Assembly: GCF_020151015.1 (NCBI RefSeq)
Contig: NZ_CP083746.1
Span: 2,323,001-2,387,000, forward strand
Length of the DNA stretch: 64,000 nucleotides
Source: Pseudomonas sp. p1(2021b)
Lineage (GTDB): Bacteria; Pseudomonadota; Gammaproteobacteria; Pseudomonadales; Pseudomonadaceae
Direction: 5' to 3'
The notes beneath the pieces are model-generated. The model saw only the letters and a list, made by a program, of their open reading frames with translations, was not told the DNA's origin and made no database searches. Shown here piece by piece: positions 17,639 through 26,818 of the stretch. The position numbers and the translations under genes were made by a program. Within the stretch, counting starts at the first letter, position 1, and every line of letters begins with the position of its first letter.

Positions 17639-18394
17639 ATGACCCCCACCGAACGGACCCTGCGCCAGGAACTGGCGGCCTGCTACCGGCTGATCGCGCA
17701 TTTTCGCATGACCGACCTGATCTTCACCCATATCTCCGTACGCCTGCCTGGCCCGGAGCATCACTTCCTGATCAACCCCTACGGCTTGCTGTTCGACGAG
17801 ATCACTGCCTCGAAGCTGGTGAAGATCGACCTGCAGGGCAACCCGGTCGAGCCTTCGCCCTACGCGGTCAACCCGGCCGGTTTCGTCATTCATGGCGCGA
17901 TCCATGGCGCCCGCGAGGACGCCCAATGCGTGTTGCACACCCATACCCGCGCCGGCTGCGCGGTCGCTGCGCTCGAGTGCGGGCTGCTGCCGCTCAACCA
18001 GATCGCCATGGAGTTCTATGGCCGGGTCGGCTATCACGCCTACGAAGGGATCGCGCTGGACCTGGACGAGCAGCAGCGGCTGGTGGCGGACCTGGGGCAC
18101 CACACGGTGATGATCCTGCGCAACCACGGCCTGCTGACCGTCGGCAGCACCGTGGCCGAAGCGTTCTTGCGCATGTACTACCTGGAGAAGGCCTGCGAGA
18201 TTCAACTGGCAGCGCTGCAGGCCGGGCAAGTGATCGTGCCGCCGCATGCGGTGTGCGCGCACACCGAGCGGCAGTTCAACGAACCGGCGCGGCCATTGAA
18301 AGCCGGGGAACTGGCGGATCCGGATGGAAATACCCTGGCATGGCAGGCGCTGTTGCGGCTGCTGGAGCGGGTGGCGCCGGATTATCGCGATTGA
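17639..18394 (+). CDS. Class II aldolase/adducin-family protein
   Basis: This 251-residue cytoplasmic zinc enzyme resembles L-fuculose-phosphate aldolase. Its likely metal ligands are HTHTRAGCAV and the later NHGLLTVG. The start ATG 17639 lies eight bases after AGGA; ATG 17633 is too close. It follows the binding protein by 58 bp and is probably cotranscribed with it. The substrate is unknown; many Pseudomonas members are annotated only as class II aldolase. Confidence 0.85.
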   Translation: MTPTERTLRQELAACYRLIAHFRMTDLIFTHISVRLPGPEHHFLINPYGLLFDEITASKLVKIDLQGNPVEPSPYAVNPAGFVIHGAIHGAREDAQCVLHTHTRAGCAVAALECGLLPLNQIAMEFYGRVGYHAYEGIALDLDEQQRLVADLGHHTVMILRNHGLLTVGSTVAEAFLRMYYLEKACEIQLAALQAGQVIVPPHAVCAHTERQFNEPARPLKAGELADPDGNTLAWQALLRLLERVAPDYRD

Positions 18395-18405
18395 GACAGG
18401 CGCCT

Positions 18406-18431
18406 GGGTAGCGAACGGGCGTCCGCTACCC
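18406..18431. terminator. Hairpin between convergent aldolase and permease genes
   Basis: An 8-bp perfect stem (GGGTAGCG at 18406-18413 and CGCTACCC at 18424-18431) lies in the 49-bp gap between two convergent stops. It has no T-run on either side. Confidence 0.45.
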
Positions 18432-18443
18432 GGAGGCAGGAGT

Positions 18444-19841
18444 TCAGCGGACGTCGGGGATGATGATATGGGCCGGTGCCTGTGCGGCGCGGCCGCGGGC
18501 GACCCAGTAGTACAGCAGGCTAGGCACCACCAGGCCGATCAGCCAGGACACGTCGACACCGCCCAGGTGGGCGACCATGGGGCCGGTGTACAGCTTGGTA
18601 TCGATGAACGGCATCTGCACCAGCACGCCAACGGTGTAGACGATGATCCCTGGCCAGTTCCAGCGCCCATAGCGGCCTTCGGGGTCGGCCAGGGCCGGGA
18701 TGTCGTAGCGCTCCTTGGTGATGAAGTAGTAGTCCACCAGGTTCACCGCGCTCCAGGGCACGAAGAAGGTCAGCAGAAACAGGATGAACGACTTGAACGC
18801 ACTGAGGAACGAATGCTGGCCGAGCAAGGCGACGAGGGTGGCGGCGCCGACGATGCCGAGCACGAACACCAGGCGTTGCAGGCGGCTGATCTGCAGGTGG
18901 CCACGGAACCCGCTGATGATGGTGGCGATGCACATGAAGCTGCCGTAGGAGTTCAGCGTCGAGATGGTCACCTTGCCGAAGGCGATGCTGAAGTACAGCA
19001 GCGCGGCCGTGGTGCCTGCGCCCCCCAGGCCGACGATGTACGCCACCTCATGCCCGGAGAACTGCCCACCGGCAATGGCGGCGGCGAACACGCCGAGGAT
19101 CATCGAGGCCTGGGCGCCGATCACCGACCCCAGCCCGGCGGCGAGGAACGTCTTGACCGGTGACGTGCTGCTGGGCAGGTAGCGCGAGTAGTCGGCCACG
19201 TAGGGGCCGAAGGCGATCTGCCAAGAGGCGGCCAGCGACACCGCGAGCAGGAACGAGGCCCAGGTGAAGTGGCGGTTGTCGAGCAACTGGCCGATGTCGG
19301 CCAGCATCAGGATGCGGCTGAACAGGTACACGAAGGCGATGATGCCGAGTACGCTGGCCACGCGGCCGATCCAGTGGATCACCCGGTAGCCGGCGAGGGT
19401 GGCGAGCACGATCACCCCGGCGAAGATCAGGATGCCGGTGCTGTCGCTCACGCTCAGCAACTGGCCGATGGCCTGGCCGGACAGCACCGTGCCGGTGGCA
19501 GTGAAGCCCAGGTACATCAGGCACACCAGGGCCATGGGAATGGCCGCGCCATAGACCCCGAACTGCACCCGGCTGGAGATCATCTGTGGCAGGCCCAGGC
19601 GCGGCCCCTGGGCGGCATGCAGGGCCATGACGGCGCCGCCGATCAGTTGGCCGAGCAACAGGCCGAGCAGCGACCAGAACACATCGCCGCCCAGCACCAC
19701 GGCCAGGGCGCCGGTGACGATCGCGGTGATCTGCAGGTTGGCTCCCAGCCACAAGGTGAATTGGCTGTACACGCGTCCATGGCGTTCAGCTTCGGGGATG
19801 TAGTCGATCGAGCGCCGTTCGATCACGGGTTTGCTGGACAT
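18444..19841 (-). CDS. NCS1-family nucleobase permease (cytosine/purine, CodB-like)
   Basis: This 465-residue inner-membrane protein has about twelve hydrophobic helices and NCS1 features: GQLIGGAVMALHAAQGPRLGLPQM, the substrate-site segment SWQIAFGPYVADYSRYLP, and FFVPWSAVNLVDYYF near helix 10. It should import cytosine, purines, allantoin or a related compound with Na+ or H+. The start at 19841 (MSSKPVIERR) has a GCGGAG site; the longer frame to 19931 is rejected. No deaminase gene is adjacent. Confidence 0.88.
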   Translation of the reverse strand: MSSKPVIERRSIDYIPEAERHGRVYSQFTLWLGANLQITAIVTGALAVVLGGDVFWSLLGLLLGQLIGGAVMALHAAQGPRLGLPQMISSRVQFGVYGAAIPMALVCLMYLGFTATGTVLSGQAIGQLLSVSDSTGILIFAGVIVLATLAGYRVIHWIGRVASVLGIIAFVYLFSRILMLADIGQLLDNRHFTWASFLLAVSLAASWQIAFGPYVADYSRYLPSSTSPVKTFLAAGLGSVIGAQASMILGVFAAAIAGGQFSGHEVAYIVGLGGAGTTAALLYFSIAFGKVTISTLNSYGSFMCIATIISGFRGHLQISRLQRLVFVLGIVGAATLVALLGQHSFLSAFKSFILFLLTFFVPWSAVNLVDYYFITKERYDIPALADPEGRYGRWNWPGIIVYTVGVLVQMPFIDTKLYTGPMVAHLGGVDVSWLIGLVVPSLLYYWVARGRAAQAPAHIIIPDVR

Positions 19842-20104
19842 GGGGCACTCCGCTTGTTTGTTCTTGTGGGGGCGGGCGGCCATTTCGAAGGGAAGGGATG
19901 GCCTGTGTGCGATATGAGCATGTATAGACAAGTAAGGTCAAGTGAAGCTTGACACGCTTCGTCTGGCCGCTGTTCGTTGTGCCAGACGCTTCGCTTGCAC
20001 GACTGTTGCGCAAGGCTGGCAGCCAACTGTGCTGGTCCGTGGGAAAACAAAGGCCTTATGCTGTAACGAAATATGTCTAGAAAAGCCTGAAGAAGGAAAC
20101 CGCA

Positions 20105-20992
20105 ATGCCAGTCAAGGACCTGCTGATCGCCCTGGTGGTGATCATCGCCTGGGGCGTGAATTTCGTGGTGATCAAGGTTGGCCTCGATGGCCTGCCGCCC
20201 ATGCTGCTCGGGGCCTTGCGGTTTGCCTTGGTGGCGTTTCCGGCGGTGCTGCTGGTCAGGCGCCCGAAGCTGCCCTGGCGCTGGCTGGTCGCCTATGGCG
20301 TGACCATTTCCCTGGGCCAGTTCGCTTTCCTGTTCCAGGCCATGTACAGCGGTATGCCGCCAGGGCTGGCTTCGTTGGTGCTGCAATCCCAGGCGTTCTT
20401 CACCCTCGGGTTCGCCGCGCTGTTTCTTGGTGAGCGCCTGCGTCTGGCCAGCCTGCTGGGCCTGTTGGTGGCCGCGGGCGGGTTGGTGCTGATCGGCAGC
20501 GAGGACAGCAGCCATGTACCGTTGCTGGCCCTGTTGCTGACCCTGTGCGCGGGTGCCATGTGGGGCATGGGCAACATCATCACGCGCCGGTTCGGCTCGG
20601 TGGATTTGGTGGCCCTGGTGATCTGGGGCGGTTTGATACCACCGCTGCCGTTCCTGGCGCTGTCCTGGTGGCTGGAGGGGCCTGAGCGTATCGGCCATGC
20701 CCTGGCCAATATCGGCTGGAGCTCGGTACTGGCCCTGGCCTACCTGGCGTTCGTCGCCACCATGCTTGGCTACAGCCTGTGGAGCACCTTGCTGTCGCGG
20801 CATCCGGCAGGCAAGGTGGCGCCGTTCTCGCTGTTGGTGCCGGTGGTCGGCCTGAGTTCGTCGGCTTGGCTGCTCGATGAACGCTTGAGTGCGACGCAGG
20901 GCTGGGGCGCGGTACTGGTCATGCTGGGGTTGCTGATCAATGTGTTCGGGCCTCGGGTAGGGCAGCGGTTGCGGGCGGTGAGTGTTCAGTAG
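20105..20992 (+). CDS. eamA: EamA-type exporter (O-acetylserine/cysteine efflux)
   Basis: This 295-residue DMT-superfamily protein has ten transmembrane helices in two EamA repeats. It tracks E. coli EamA (YdeD) closely: WGVNFVVIKVGL near the N-terminus, MPPGLASLVLQSQAFFT in the first repeat, LAYLAFVATMLGYSLW and LVPVVGLSSSAWLLDERL in the second. It should export cysteine-pathway metabolites. AAGGAA precedes the ATG. The 263-bp gap upstream holds its promoter and that of the divergent permease. Confidence 0.88.
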   Translation: MPVKDLLIALVVIIAWGVNFVVIKVGLDGLPPMLLGALRFALVAFPAVLLVRRPKLPWRWLVAYGVTISLGQFAFLFQAMYSGMPPGLASLVLQSQAFFTLGFAALFLGERLRLASLLGLLVAAGGLVLIGSEDSSHVPLLALLLTLCAGAMWGMGNIITRRFGSVDLVALVIWGGLIPPLPFLALSWWLEGPERIGHALANIGWSSVLALAYLAFVATMLGYSLWSTLLSRHPAGKVAPFSLLVPVVGLSSSAWLLDERLSATQGWGAVLVMLGLLINVFGPRVGQRLRAVSVQ

Positions 20993-21130
20993 AGGGTTTT
21001 GGATAGCGGTTGCGGTGAACACGTCATGATCGTTCTGTTGGTGGGACGAACCATGCCATTTTTGCTGTCTACCGCAACATTGGTTCCATCGGTAGTGTTA
21101 TACCCAGCCATCTGAGAGAGGAGACTTCTC

Positions 21131-22003
21131 ATGAAAAAGATTCTGGGTATCCACCGCAGCCCCCACGGCCATTGGGTCGGGGACGGCTTCCCGGTTCGTA
21201 GCCTGTTCACCTACGACAACCTGGCGCGCCATATCAGCCCGTTCTTGCTGCTCGATTATGCAGGCCCCCATGACTTCACGCCGACCACCGCGCGGCGCGG
21301 GGTTGGCCAGCACCCGCACCGGGGCTTCGAGACCGTGACCATCGTCTACCAGGGGGAGCTGGAGCACCGTGACTCCACCGGCGCCGGTGGCCTGATCGGC
21401 CCGGGCGACGTGCAGTGGATGACTGCCGCCAACGGCATTCTCCACGAGGAATTCCATTCGCCGGCCTTTGCCCGTAGCGGCGGCACCCTGGAAATGGTGC
21501 AACTGTGGGTCAACCTGCCGGCCCGCGACAAGCGTGCCGCGGCCGGTTACCAGACCTTGTTGTCCACGGACATCCCGGTGGTGTCGCTGGAAGGTGAGGC
21601 CGGTAGCCTGCGGGTGATCGCCGGTGCCTACCAGGGCCATCAAGGCCCTGCACGGACCTTCACCGCCATGGATGTCTGGGACCTGCGCCTGAAGGCCGGT
21701 GCCAACCTGCAGCTGCCGATCGCCGCCGGGCGCAACGCAGCGTTGGTGGTGCTGCGTGGTAACGTGCGGGTCAATGGCGAGCGCGAGGCGGGCCCGGCCA
21801 GCCTGGTGCTGCTGGAGCGCGATGGCGAGCATGTGCAGGTCGAGGCGCTGGATGAAGTGAGCCTGCTGTTGCTCAGCGGCGAGCCGATCGACGAGCCCAT
21901 CGTTGGCTATGGCCCGTTCGTGATGAACAGCCAGGCGGAAATCGCCGAGTCGTTCGCCGACTTCCAGGCGGGGCGGTTCGGGCAGATGGTGGGTGAGCAG
22001 TAA
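21131..22003 (+). CDS. Pirin-family protein
   Basis: This 290-residue bicupin has the pirin metal site in the first cupin: GQHPHRGFETVTIVYQGELEHRDS and then ANGILHEEF. A C-terminal pirin domain contains PIVGYGPFVMN. Bacterial pirins act as quercetinases or modulate central enzymes such as pyruvate dehydrogenase. The ribosome site is GAGAGGAG. A strong REP hairpin with a T-run terminates it. Confidence 0.9.
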   Translation: MKKILGIHRSPHGHWVGDGFPVRSLFTYDNLARHISPFLLLDYAGPHDFTPTTARRGVGQHPHRGFETVTIVYQGELEHRDSTGAGGLIGPGDVQWMTAANGILHEEFHSPAFARSGGTLEMVQLWVNLPARDKRAAAGYQTLLSTDIPVVSLEGEAGSLRVIAGAYQGHQGPARTFTAMDVWDLRLKAGANLQLPIAAGRNAALVVLRGNVRVNGEREAGPASLVLLERDGEHVQVEALDEVSLLLLSGEPIDEPIVGYGPFVMNSQAEIAESFADFQAGRFGQMVGEQ

Positions 22004-22022
22004 GGGGGCCGCTTTGCGGCCC

Positions 22023-22084
22023 ATCGCGGGGCAAGCCCGCTCCTACAGGGCCCTGTGGGAGCGGGCTTGCCCCGCGATTTTTTT
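22023..22084. terminator. REP pair acting as terminator after the pirin gene
   Basis: Two REP cores head-to-head (22023-22050 and 22051-22078) form a near-perfect 28-bp stem, followed by a seven-T run (22078-22084). A smaller GGGCCGC/GCGGCCC hairpin precedes it. Confidence 0.88.
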
Positions 22085-22089
22085 GCCCA

Positions 22090-22317
22090 TTATCCTGACT
22101 GGCGCCAATGCACTTCAGTGATCCCGTAGCGCTCCGCCACGGGCTTGCTGACTTTCTTGATCTTCTCGCGCCCGTATCGCCCGATACGGGCCACCCCCGC
22201 ATCGCAACTGGCCCAGTGCCAGGCCTCGGCGTTGTCCATCCGCTCGGCCCGGATCACGAATGACTTGTGCTGGCCGTGCAGTTCGTAGTCGATCACGAAG
22301 AGTTTTGCATCGATCAT
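22090..22317 (-). CDS. Conserved small Pseudomonas protein (DUF6555-like)
   Basis: This 75-residue basic protein starts MIDAKLFVIDYELHG at 22317; a longer frame to 22374 is less likely. It contains RAERMDNAEAWHWASCDAGVARIGRYGREKIKKVSKPVAERYGI, a segment common among small Pseudomonas proteins, here tentatively linked to DUF6555 from memory. No function is known and no catalytic motif is visible. It ends just after the REP terminator of the pirin gene, which may serve both. Confidence 0.6.
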   Translation of the reverse strand: MIDAKLFVIDYELHGQHKSFVIRAERMDNAEAWHWASCDAGVARIGRYGREKIKKVSKPVAERYGITEVHWRQSG

Positions 22318-22653
22318 CGGGTATCCACATCCCTTGCGCAGCATCGAGGGCTGGCCAGGTGCAAGACATTCCATGGCCTATCCGTGGGAATCGTGGCAGC
22401 GCGCAAAAGTTTGAAAAAAGTTCGTTTCCAACGACGAACGGTTGGCGCTGACCGTCCGTCGCACAGTGCCTGCAGCCGATCGAACAGCCGGAGCCTTGCG
22501 GCGCTCTTCCTCTAAGGTGCTAGAGGAATTTGCGCGGCTGCATTGTTCAGGCGAATGGACCACCGCTTGAACATGCGCAATATCAATTGGCACTTCGCCA
22601 ACATAGGGCGTACTCACACACAACAGGCCATCCAGTACAGAGAGGGTCGAACC

Positions 22654-22917
22654 ATGTCGTTGATAGGTGTTTCGCTACTAGAGATGCGTCAGTTGATCGA
22701 ACAGGCCTGCCTGCCGGACCGCTGCGAGGTGACCTGCCCGGACGGTGTCAGCCTGAACATCCGCCTGGGCCAAGGGGAGAGCCTGGATGATTGCCTCACG
22801 GTCAACGGTATTCCCCTTGACAGCCTCAACAGCTGCCGGGACCTGCACGAGCTGGTGACCCAGTTGCGCCAAGCGCAACGCCTGGGCCACACCGCTGCGC
22901 TCAAGGCCATCGCCTGA
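22654..22917 (+). CDS. DUF1652-family small protein
   Basis: This 87-residue protein starts MSLIGVSLLEMRQLIEQACLP and carries a C-terminal segment LNSCRDLHELVTQLRQ. Both fit the Pseudomonas-restricted DUF1652 family, which has no assigned function. The start at 22654 follows AGAGGG; upstream in-frame ATGs at 22543 and beyond lack a ribosome site. It is convergent with the Yip1-like gene at 22935. Confidence 0.7.
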   Translation: MSLIGVSLLEMRQLIEQACLPDRCEVTCPDGVSLNIRLGQGESLDDCLTVNGIPLDSLNSCRDLHELVTQLRQAQRLGHTAALKAIA

Positions 22918-22934
22918 CGGCCATCGCGACCCGG

Positions 22935-23549
22935 TCAGCCGAGGCTGGCCGGGCGCACGTATTCCGGCATCAGGCCGTTGAACCAGAACAGGATCATCGC
23001 CACCAGGATGGTCACCAGCAGCAACAGCCCCACCCCCCAGACGCAGGTCGCGAACAGCATCGCCTGTTCCTTGCGCAGGCGCAGGAAGGTCTGCAACCCG
23101 CCGTACAACAGCACCGTGGCATAGGCCGAGGCCGCCAGCAGGGCAGCCACTGCCAGCCAGCGCATGGGCACCAGGCCCACCACACCGGCAACGAACCAGG
23201 GCGTGGCGCAGTAGGCGGCGAAGCCGATGCATTGGTTCAGGGTCGGCTGGGTGTCGAAGCCGCGGGACATCCAGCGGATCATCACGCCCATCAGCATCAC
23301 GCCGACCACGGTGGTGGCATACAGCAGGCCTGCCAGTTGCGCGGCGCTGCCCATGCTCAGGCGTACCCGTTCCTCGGCGGCCAGGCTCCAGCCGAAGGTG
23401 GTGGTGCCGACGAACAGGCACAGCGCGGGGATCAGGGCCAGGGCCAGCAGGCGCGGCAGGTACTGTTGCGGGTGGGCTTCCTCGGCGCGGCGTATGTCCA
23501 GCCAGGCGGCACCGGGGTGGGTGAAGAGCTTGAGCAACGGACTGTTCAT
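22935..23549 (-). CDS. Yip1-domain membrane protein
   Basis: This 204-residue protein has five predicted membrane helices and starts with the soluble segment NSPLLKLFTHPGAAWLDIRR, typical of bacterial YIP1/DUF1282 proteins. Its role is unknown. An AGGAGAACGCC ribosome site precedes the ATG at 23549. Confidence 0.75.
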   Translation of the reverse strand: MNSPLLKLFTHPGAAWLDIRRAEEAHPQQYLPRLLALALIPALCLFVGTTTFGWSLAAEERVRLSMGSAAQLAGLLYATTVVGVMLMGVMIRWMSRGFDTQPTLNQCIGFAAYCATPWFVAGVVGLVPMRWLAVAALLAASAYATVLLYGGLQTFLRLRKEQAMLFATCVWGVGLLLLVTILVAMILFWFNGLMPEYVRPASLG

Positions 23550-23637
23550 GGCGTTCTCCTCGAGGGCAGGCGTGTCCTCTTTTTATGGAGAAGCACAAAG
23601 GGCCCAGGGTTCAGGCGAACTGCGGGCCGTTGATCGC

Positions 23638-23925
23638 TTATTGCAGCTCCAGCACCAGGTTCATGCCGCCGTCCCCGCACTTGGCATGGTCGCGCACCAC
23701 GCCATGGTAGCTGCGGCCATCCCACTCGAAGGCCACGCTGTGGGCGCGGTCGAGCTTGTCCGGCAGCGGTGGGTCGATGTGCAGGCGCAGGGCCGGGGCC
23801 CCCTGCAGGTTGAGGGCAGCGAGCTGGACATGGCACTCCACGCGTTGGGCCACGGGGCCGAACAGGGTGTCACGGACGAAGTCCAGCTCCAGGCAGGCGC
23901 AGGGGGCACGGTAATAGGGCTTCAT
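23638..23925 (-). CDS. Hypothetical 95-residue protein
   Basis: This small soluble protein starts MKPYYRAPCACLELDFVRDTLFG. It has five cysteines (two close to the N-terminus, one in AKCGDGG) and no membrane segment. The codon use fits the host. It lies 88 bp upstream of, and on the same strand as, the Yip1-like gene, perhaps in one unit. I do not recognise the family. Confidence 0.5.
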   Translation of the reverse strand: MKPYYRAPCACLELDFVRDTLFGPVAQRVECHVQLAALNLQGAPALRLHIDPPLPDKLDRAHSVAFEWDGRSYHGVVRDHAKCGDGGMNLVLELQ

Positions 23926-24125
23926 GGCAGGTATGGCCGCAGCGGGAAAATCATGGCTGGCTCCTCGAACAAGGAATCGCGGGGTATCGATCTTTCGAAG
24001 CCTATCGGACGATGGCGTTCAAATTTATTTCATCCCTTGGGGCCTGTGCGGGCGCATTCGCGGGTGAATCCGCGCCCACAAGATGTGCGGCGATCCCTGT
24101 GTGGGGTTTACCCGCGAATGTGCCG

Positions 24126-24731
24126 TCATGGTTGGCGCTCGGCCACCGCCCTGAGGGTTCTCAACGTCACCAGCGGTGCATCCACCACGAACCGGTTGGC
24201 CAGCCAGCCCGGCACATCCCCGGCGGGGTCGGCCTGCAGCTGATAGATCACTTCGGTTTCCCTCTCGGCCAGCGGGTGCATCGTCCATTCCCCACGCAGC
24301 CGACGCACACGGATCAACCCCGGCACGGCCGGCAGCTTGCCGGGTTCGGCGCTCAGGTGGCGCACCAGGGTGCCATCGTCCAGGCGCTCGGTACGCACCC
24401 GCAGCACCATGTCCCGCGGTTGTGCCGGCCAGGGCAGGTCGGTGACCAGGTACACCCAGGTACTGTCACCTTGGACATCCAGCAAGCGCATTTCGGCGCA
24501 GGCATACAGCCATTTGCAGGCCACCCGCAGGTTCTCCTGCAGGTCGGTGAGCGTGCGCACGCTCGCCTTGATCCGGGTGACGCCGCGAAATGCTTGGTAG
24601 GTCGAACCCTCGACACGGCTCAGGTACACATCGATGCCGTCTTGCCGTTGCGCCAGGTACCAGTCGTCGGCCAGCGACACCGGGGCCGGCAGCAGGAGCA
24701 GCAGGGCGAGCAACAAAGGGGGCAGGGGCAT
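24126..24731 (-). CDS. Secreted START-domain (polyketide cyclase-like) protein
   Basis: This 201-residue protein has a clear signal peptide (PLPPLLLALLLLLPAPVSLA) and a START/SRPBCC fold: VYLSRVEGSTYQAFRGVTRI, WVYLVTDLPWPAQPRDMVLRV, REVIYQLQADPAG-like and VPGWLANRFVVDAP. The family binds hydrophobic ligands; in Pseudomonas these periplasmic members have no assigned role. The start at 24731 is chosen because it yields the signal peptide. Confidence 0.78.
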   Translation of the reverse strand: MPLPPLLLALLLLLPAPVSLADDWYLAQRQDGIDVYLSRVEGSTYQAFRGVTRIKASVRTLTDLQENLRVACKWLYACAEMRLLDVQGDSTWVYLVTDLPWPAQPRDMVLRVRTERLDDGTLVRHLSAEPGKLPAVPGLIRVRRLRGEWTMHPLAERETEVIYQLQADPAGDVPGWLANRFVVDAPLVTLRTLRAVAERQP

Positions 24732-24825
24732 GGCAGTGGCCGGAACGAAACGGAGCGGGTTCCTGAAGTATGGCCAGAAACACGAAGCCCGCCATGAAGG
24801 CGGGCTCGTGGACATCAGCCTGGGC

Positions 24826-25662
24826 TCAACGCTGTGGGTTGAGGGTCAGGTGCGCGTGGCGGTTGACGTCCTTGTACAGCAAGTAGCTGAACGGGCCTGG
24901 GCCGCCGGAGTAGCAGGCTTGCGGGCAGAAGGCGCGCAGCCACATGAAGTCGCCGGCCTCGACCTCGACCCAGTCCTGGTTCAGGCGGTATACCGCCTTG
25001 CCTTCCAGGACGTACAGGCCATGTTCCATGACGTGGGTTTCAGCGAACGGAATCACGCCGCCCGGCTGGAAGGTCACGATGTTGACGTGCATGTCGTGGC
25101 GCATGTCGGCCATGTCGACGAAGCGGGTGGTGACCCAGCGGCCTTCGGTGCCCGGCATCTCGATGACGGTGGCATCCTTGCGGTGGGTGACGAAGGATTC
25201 TGGAACCGGCAGGCCTTCGACCTTCTGGTAGTGCTTGCGCAGCCAGTGGAAGGTGACGTTGGCCTTGCTGTTGTTGCGCAGGCTCCAGTCGGCACCTGGC
25301 GCCAGGAAGGCGTAGCCGCCAGGCACCAGGGTGTGGTGCTTGCCTTCGACGGTGATGTCGATTTCGCCTTCGACCACGAACAGCACCGCTTCGGCGTTCG
25401 GATCCAGCTCAGGGCGCTCGCTGCCGCCTTCGGGGGCGACTTCGACGATGTACTGCGAGAAGGTCTCGGCGAAGCCGGTCAGCGGGCGGGCGATGACCCA
25501 CATGCGCATCTTGTCCCAGAACGGCAGGTGGCTGGTGACGATGTCACGCATCACGCCCTTGGGGATGACGGCATAGGCTTCGGTGAACATGGCACGGTCA
25601 GTCAGCAGCTCGGTTTGAGCCGGGTGCCCACCGTGGGGGGCGAAGTAGGAATGATTCGACAT
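24826..25662 (-). CDS. allE: (S)-ureidoglycine aminohydrolase
   Basis: This 278-residue bicupin should hydrolyse (S)-ureidoglycine to (S)-ureidoglycolate and ammonia in allantoin breakdown. It keeps AllE landmarks: RAMFTEAYAVIPKGVMRDIVTS, a first cupin around VEGEIDITVEGKHHTL, and the metal-binding second cupin with MRHDMHVNIVTFQPGGVIPFAETHVMEHGLYVLEGKAVYRL. The start at 25662 (MSNHSYFAPHGG) is typical. The allantoate amidohydrolase and other all genes are not in the window. Confidence 0.88.
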   Translation of the reverse strand: MSNHSYFAPHGGHPAQTELLTDRAMFTEAYAVIPKGVMRDIVTSHLPFWDKMRMWVIARPLTGFAETFSQYIVEVAPEGGSERPELDPNAEAVLFVVEGEIDITVEGKHHTLVPGGYAFLAPGADWSLRNNSKANVTFHWLRKHYQKVEGLPVPESFVTHRKDATVIEMPGTEGRWVTTRFVDMADMRHDMHVNIVTFQPGGVIPFAETHVMEHGLYVLEGKAVYRLNQDWVEVEAGDFMWLRAFCPQACYSGGPGPFSYLLYKDVNRHAHLTLNPQR

Positions 25663-25812
25663 GGACAGTCTCGACTTGTTGTTCTTTCCCCGTGCCGTGT
25701 GCCGCACCGGCCGGTGCGCCGCAGGGGAGGCCTGGACAGAATATGGGCCTTTGCCTGGCATCCACAAATTAAATGTTGAAATGTTCGGTATTTATTCGCT
25801 GAATGCCTGCGT

Positions 25813-26697
25813 TCAGCTCGGCAGGCGCTTGCGCCGGTGCGGCAGCAGCCCCAGCACCAGCATGCATCCGGTTAGGATCACCAGGCCGCCCAAGGCCTGC
25901 AGCAGGCCCAGGGCCTCGCCCAGGAACAGTGCGCCCACCAGTACGGCCACCAGGGTAACGACGAACTCGACGCTGATGGTACGGGTGGCGCCGATGCGCG
26001 CGACCAGGCCGAAGTACAGCACATAGGTAGTGGCGCTCATCACTGCGCCGCTGATGGCCAGGAACAGCCAGTCGGTGGGTTGCGGCACGCTCGGTACCGG
26101 CACCACCAGCAACAGTGGCAAGGTCAGCACGCCACCGGCGAGGAAGGCCCCGCCGGTGACGGTCCATGGGTCCTGGCCGCGCAGGTGCAGGCTGGCATAG
26201 TTGCTGCCGAAGGCAGCGCACAGGCAGCCGAATACCGAGGCCACGCAGCCATGGATGAAGTCCTCGGTCACGGGCTGGGCCGGGAAGCCCACCAGCATGA
26301 CGATACCGACGATGCCCAGCAGCAGGCCGGCCAGGCCTTGGGGCGTGATTTTCTCGAGGCCCCACAGCCGGCCGATGATCATCGAGAACAGCGGGATGGT
26401 CGCTACCAGGATCGCCGACATCGCGGTACCGATGCGCGGCGTGGAATAGGATAGGCCAATCAACTGCCCGGCGACGGTGGTGGCGCCAACCACCAGTAGC
26501 GGCTTGAGCAAGAGCCGCAGGCGCAACGCCCGGCCCAGCAGTGCGCCGAGCACGGCCAGGGTGCTGCCGGCGATCAGCGAGCGCAGGCTGACCGCGCCGA
26601 CCCAGCCAAAGGCGTGCACGACCTTGAGTACCACCAGGAAGGAAAGGCCCCAGGTGATGGCCAGGAACGCATAGGCAGCGATGTCACGCGGTTGCAT
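25813..26697 (-). CDS. EamA/DMT-family transporter
   Basis: This 294-residue protein has ten membrane helices in two EamA repeats (AFLAITWGLSFLVVLKVVHAFG; second repeat AISGAVMSATTYVLYFGLVARIGATRTISVEFVVTLVAVLVGALFLGEAL). The substrate is unknown. It is 150 bp from allE on the same strand. An ATG five codons upstream (26712) is an alternative start; neither has a good ribosome site. A small inverted repeat (GCTGAA/TTCAGC at about 25799-25817) lies at its stop. Confidence 0.82.
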   Translation of the reverse strand: MQPRDIAAYAFLAITWGLSFLVVLKVVHAFGWVGAVSLRSLIAGSTLAVLGALLGRALRLRLLLKPLLVVGATTVAGQLIGLSYSTPRIGTAMSAILVATIPLFSMIIGRLWGLEKITPQGLAGLLLGIVGIVMLVGFPAQPVTEDFIHGCVASVFGCLCAAFGSNYASLHLRGQDPWTVTGGAFLAGGVLTLPLLLVVPVPSVPQPTDWLFLAISGAVMSATTYVLYFGLVARIGATRTISVEFVVTLVAVLVGALFLGEALGLLQALGGLVILTGCMLVLGLLPHRRKRLPS

Positions 26698-26818
26698 GGA
26701 GGGTGGATCCATCCGGTCGGGAAGGGCAGGCTAGCGGCTGCGGGCTGGGCGGGGCAAGGGGCGCTTTGGCGAGGTGCCGTGTCTGGGTGGGTGCTTGTCG
26801 CAACCAGTGCTCCTGCTT

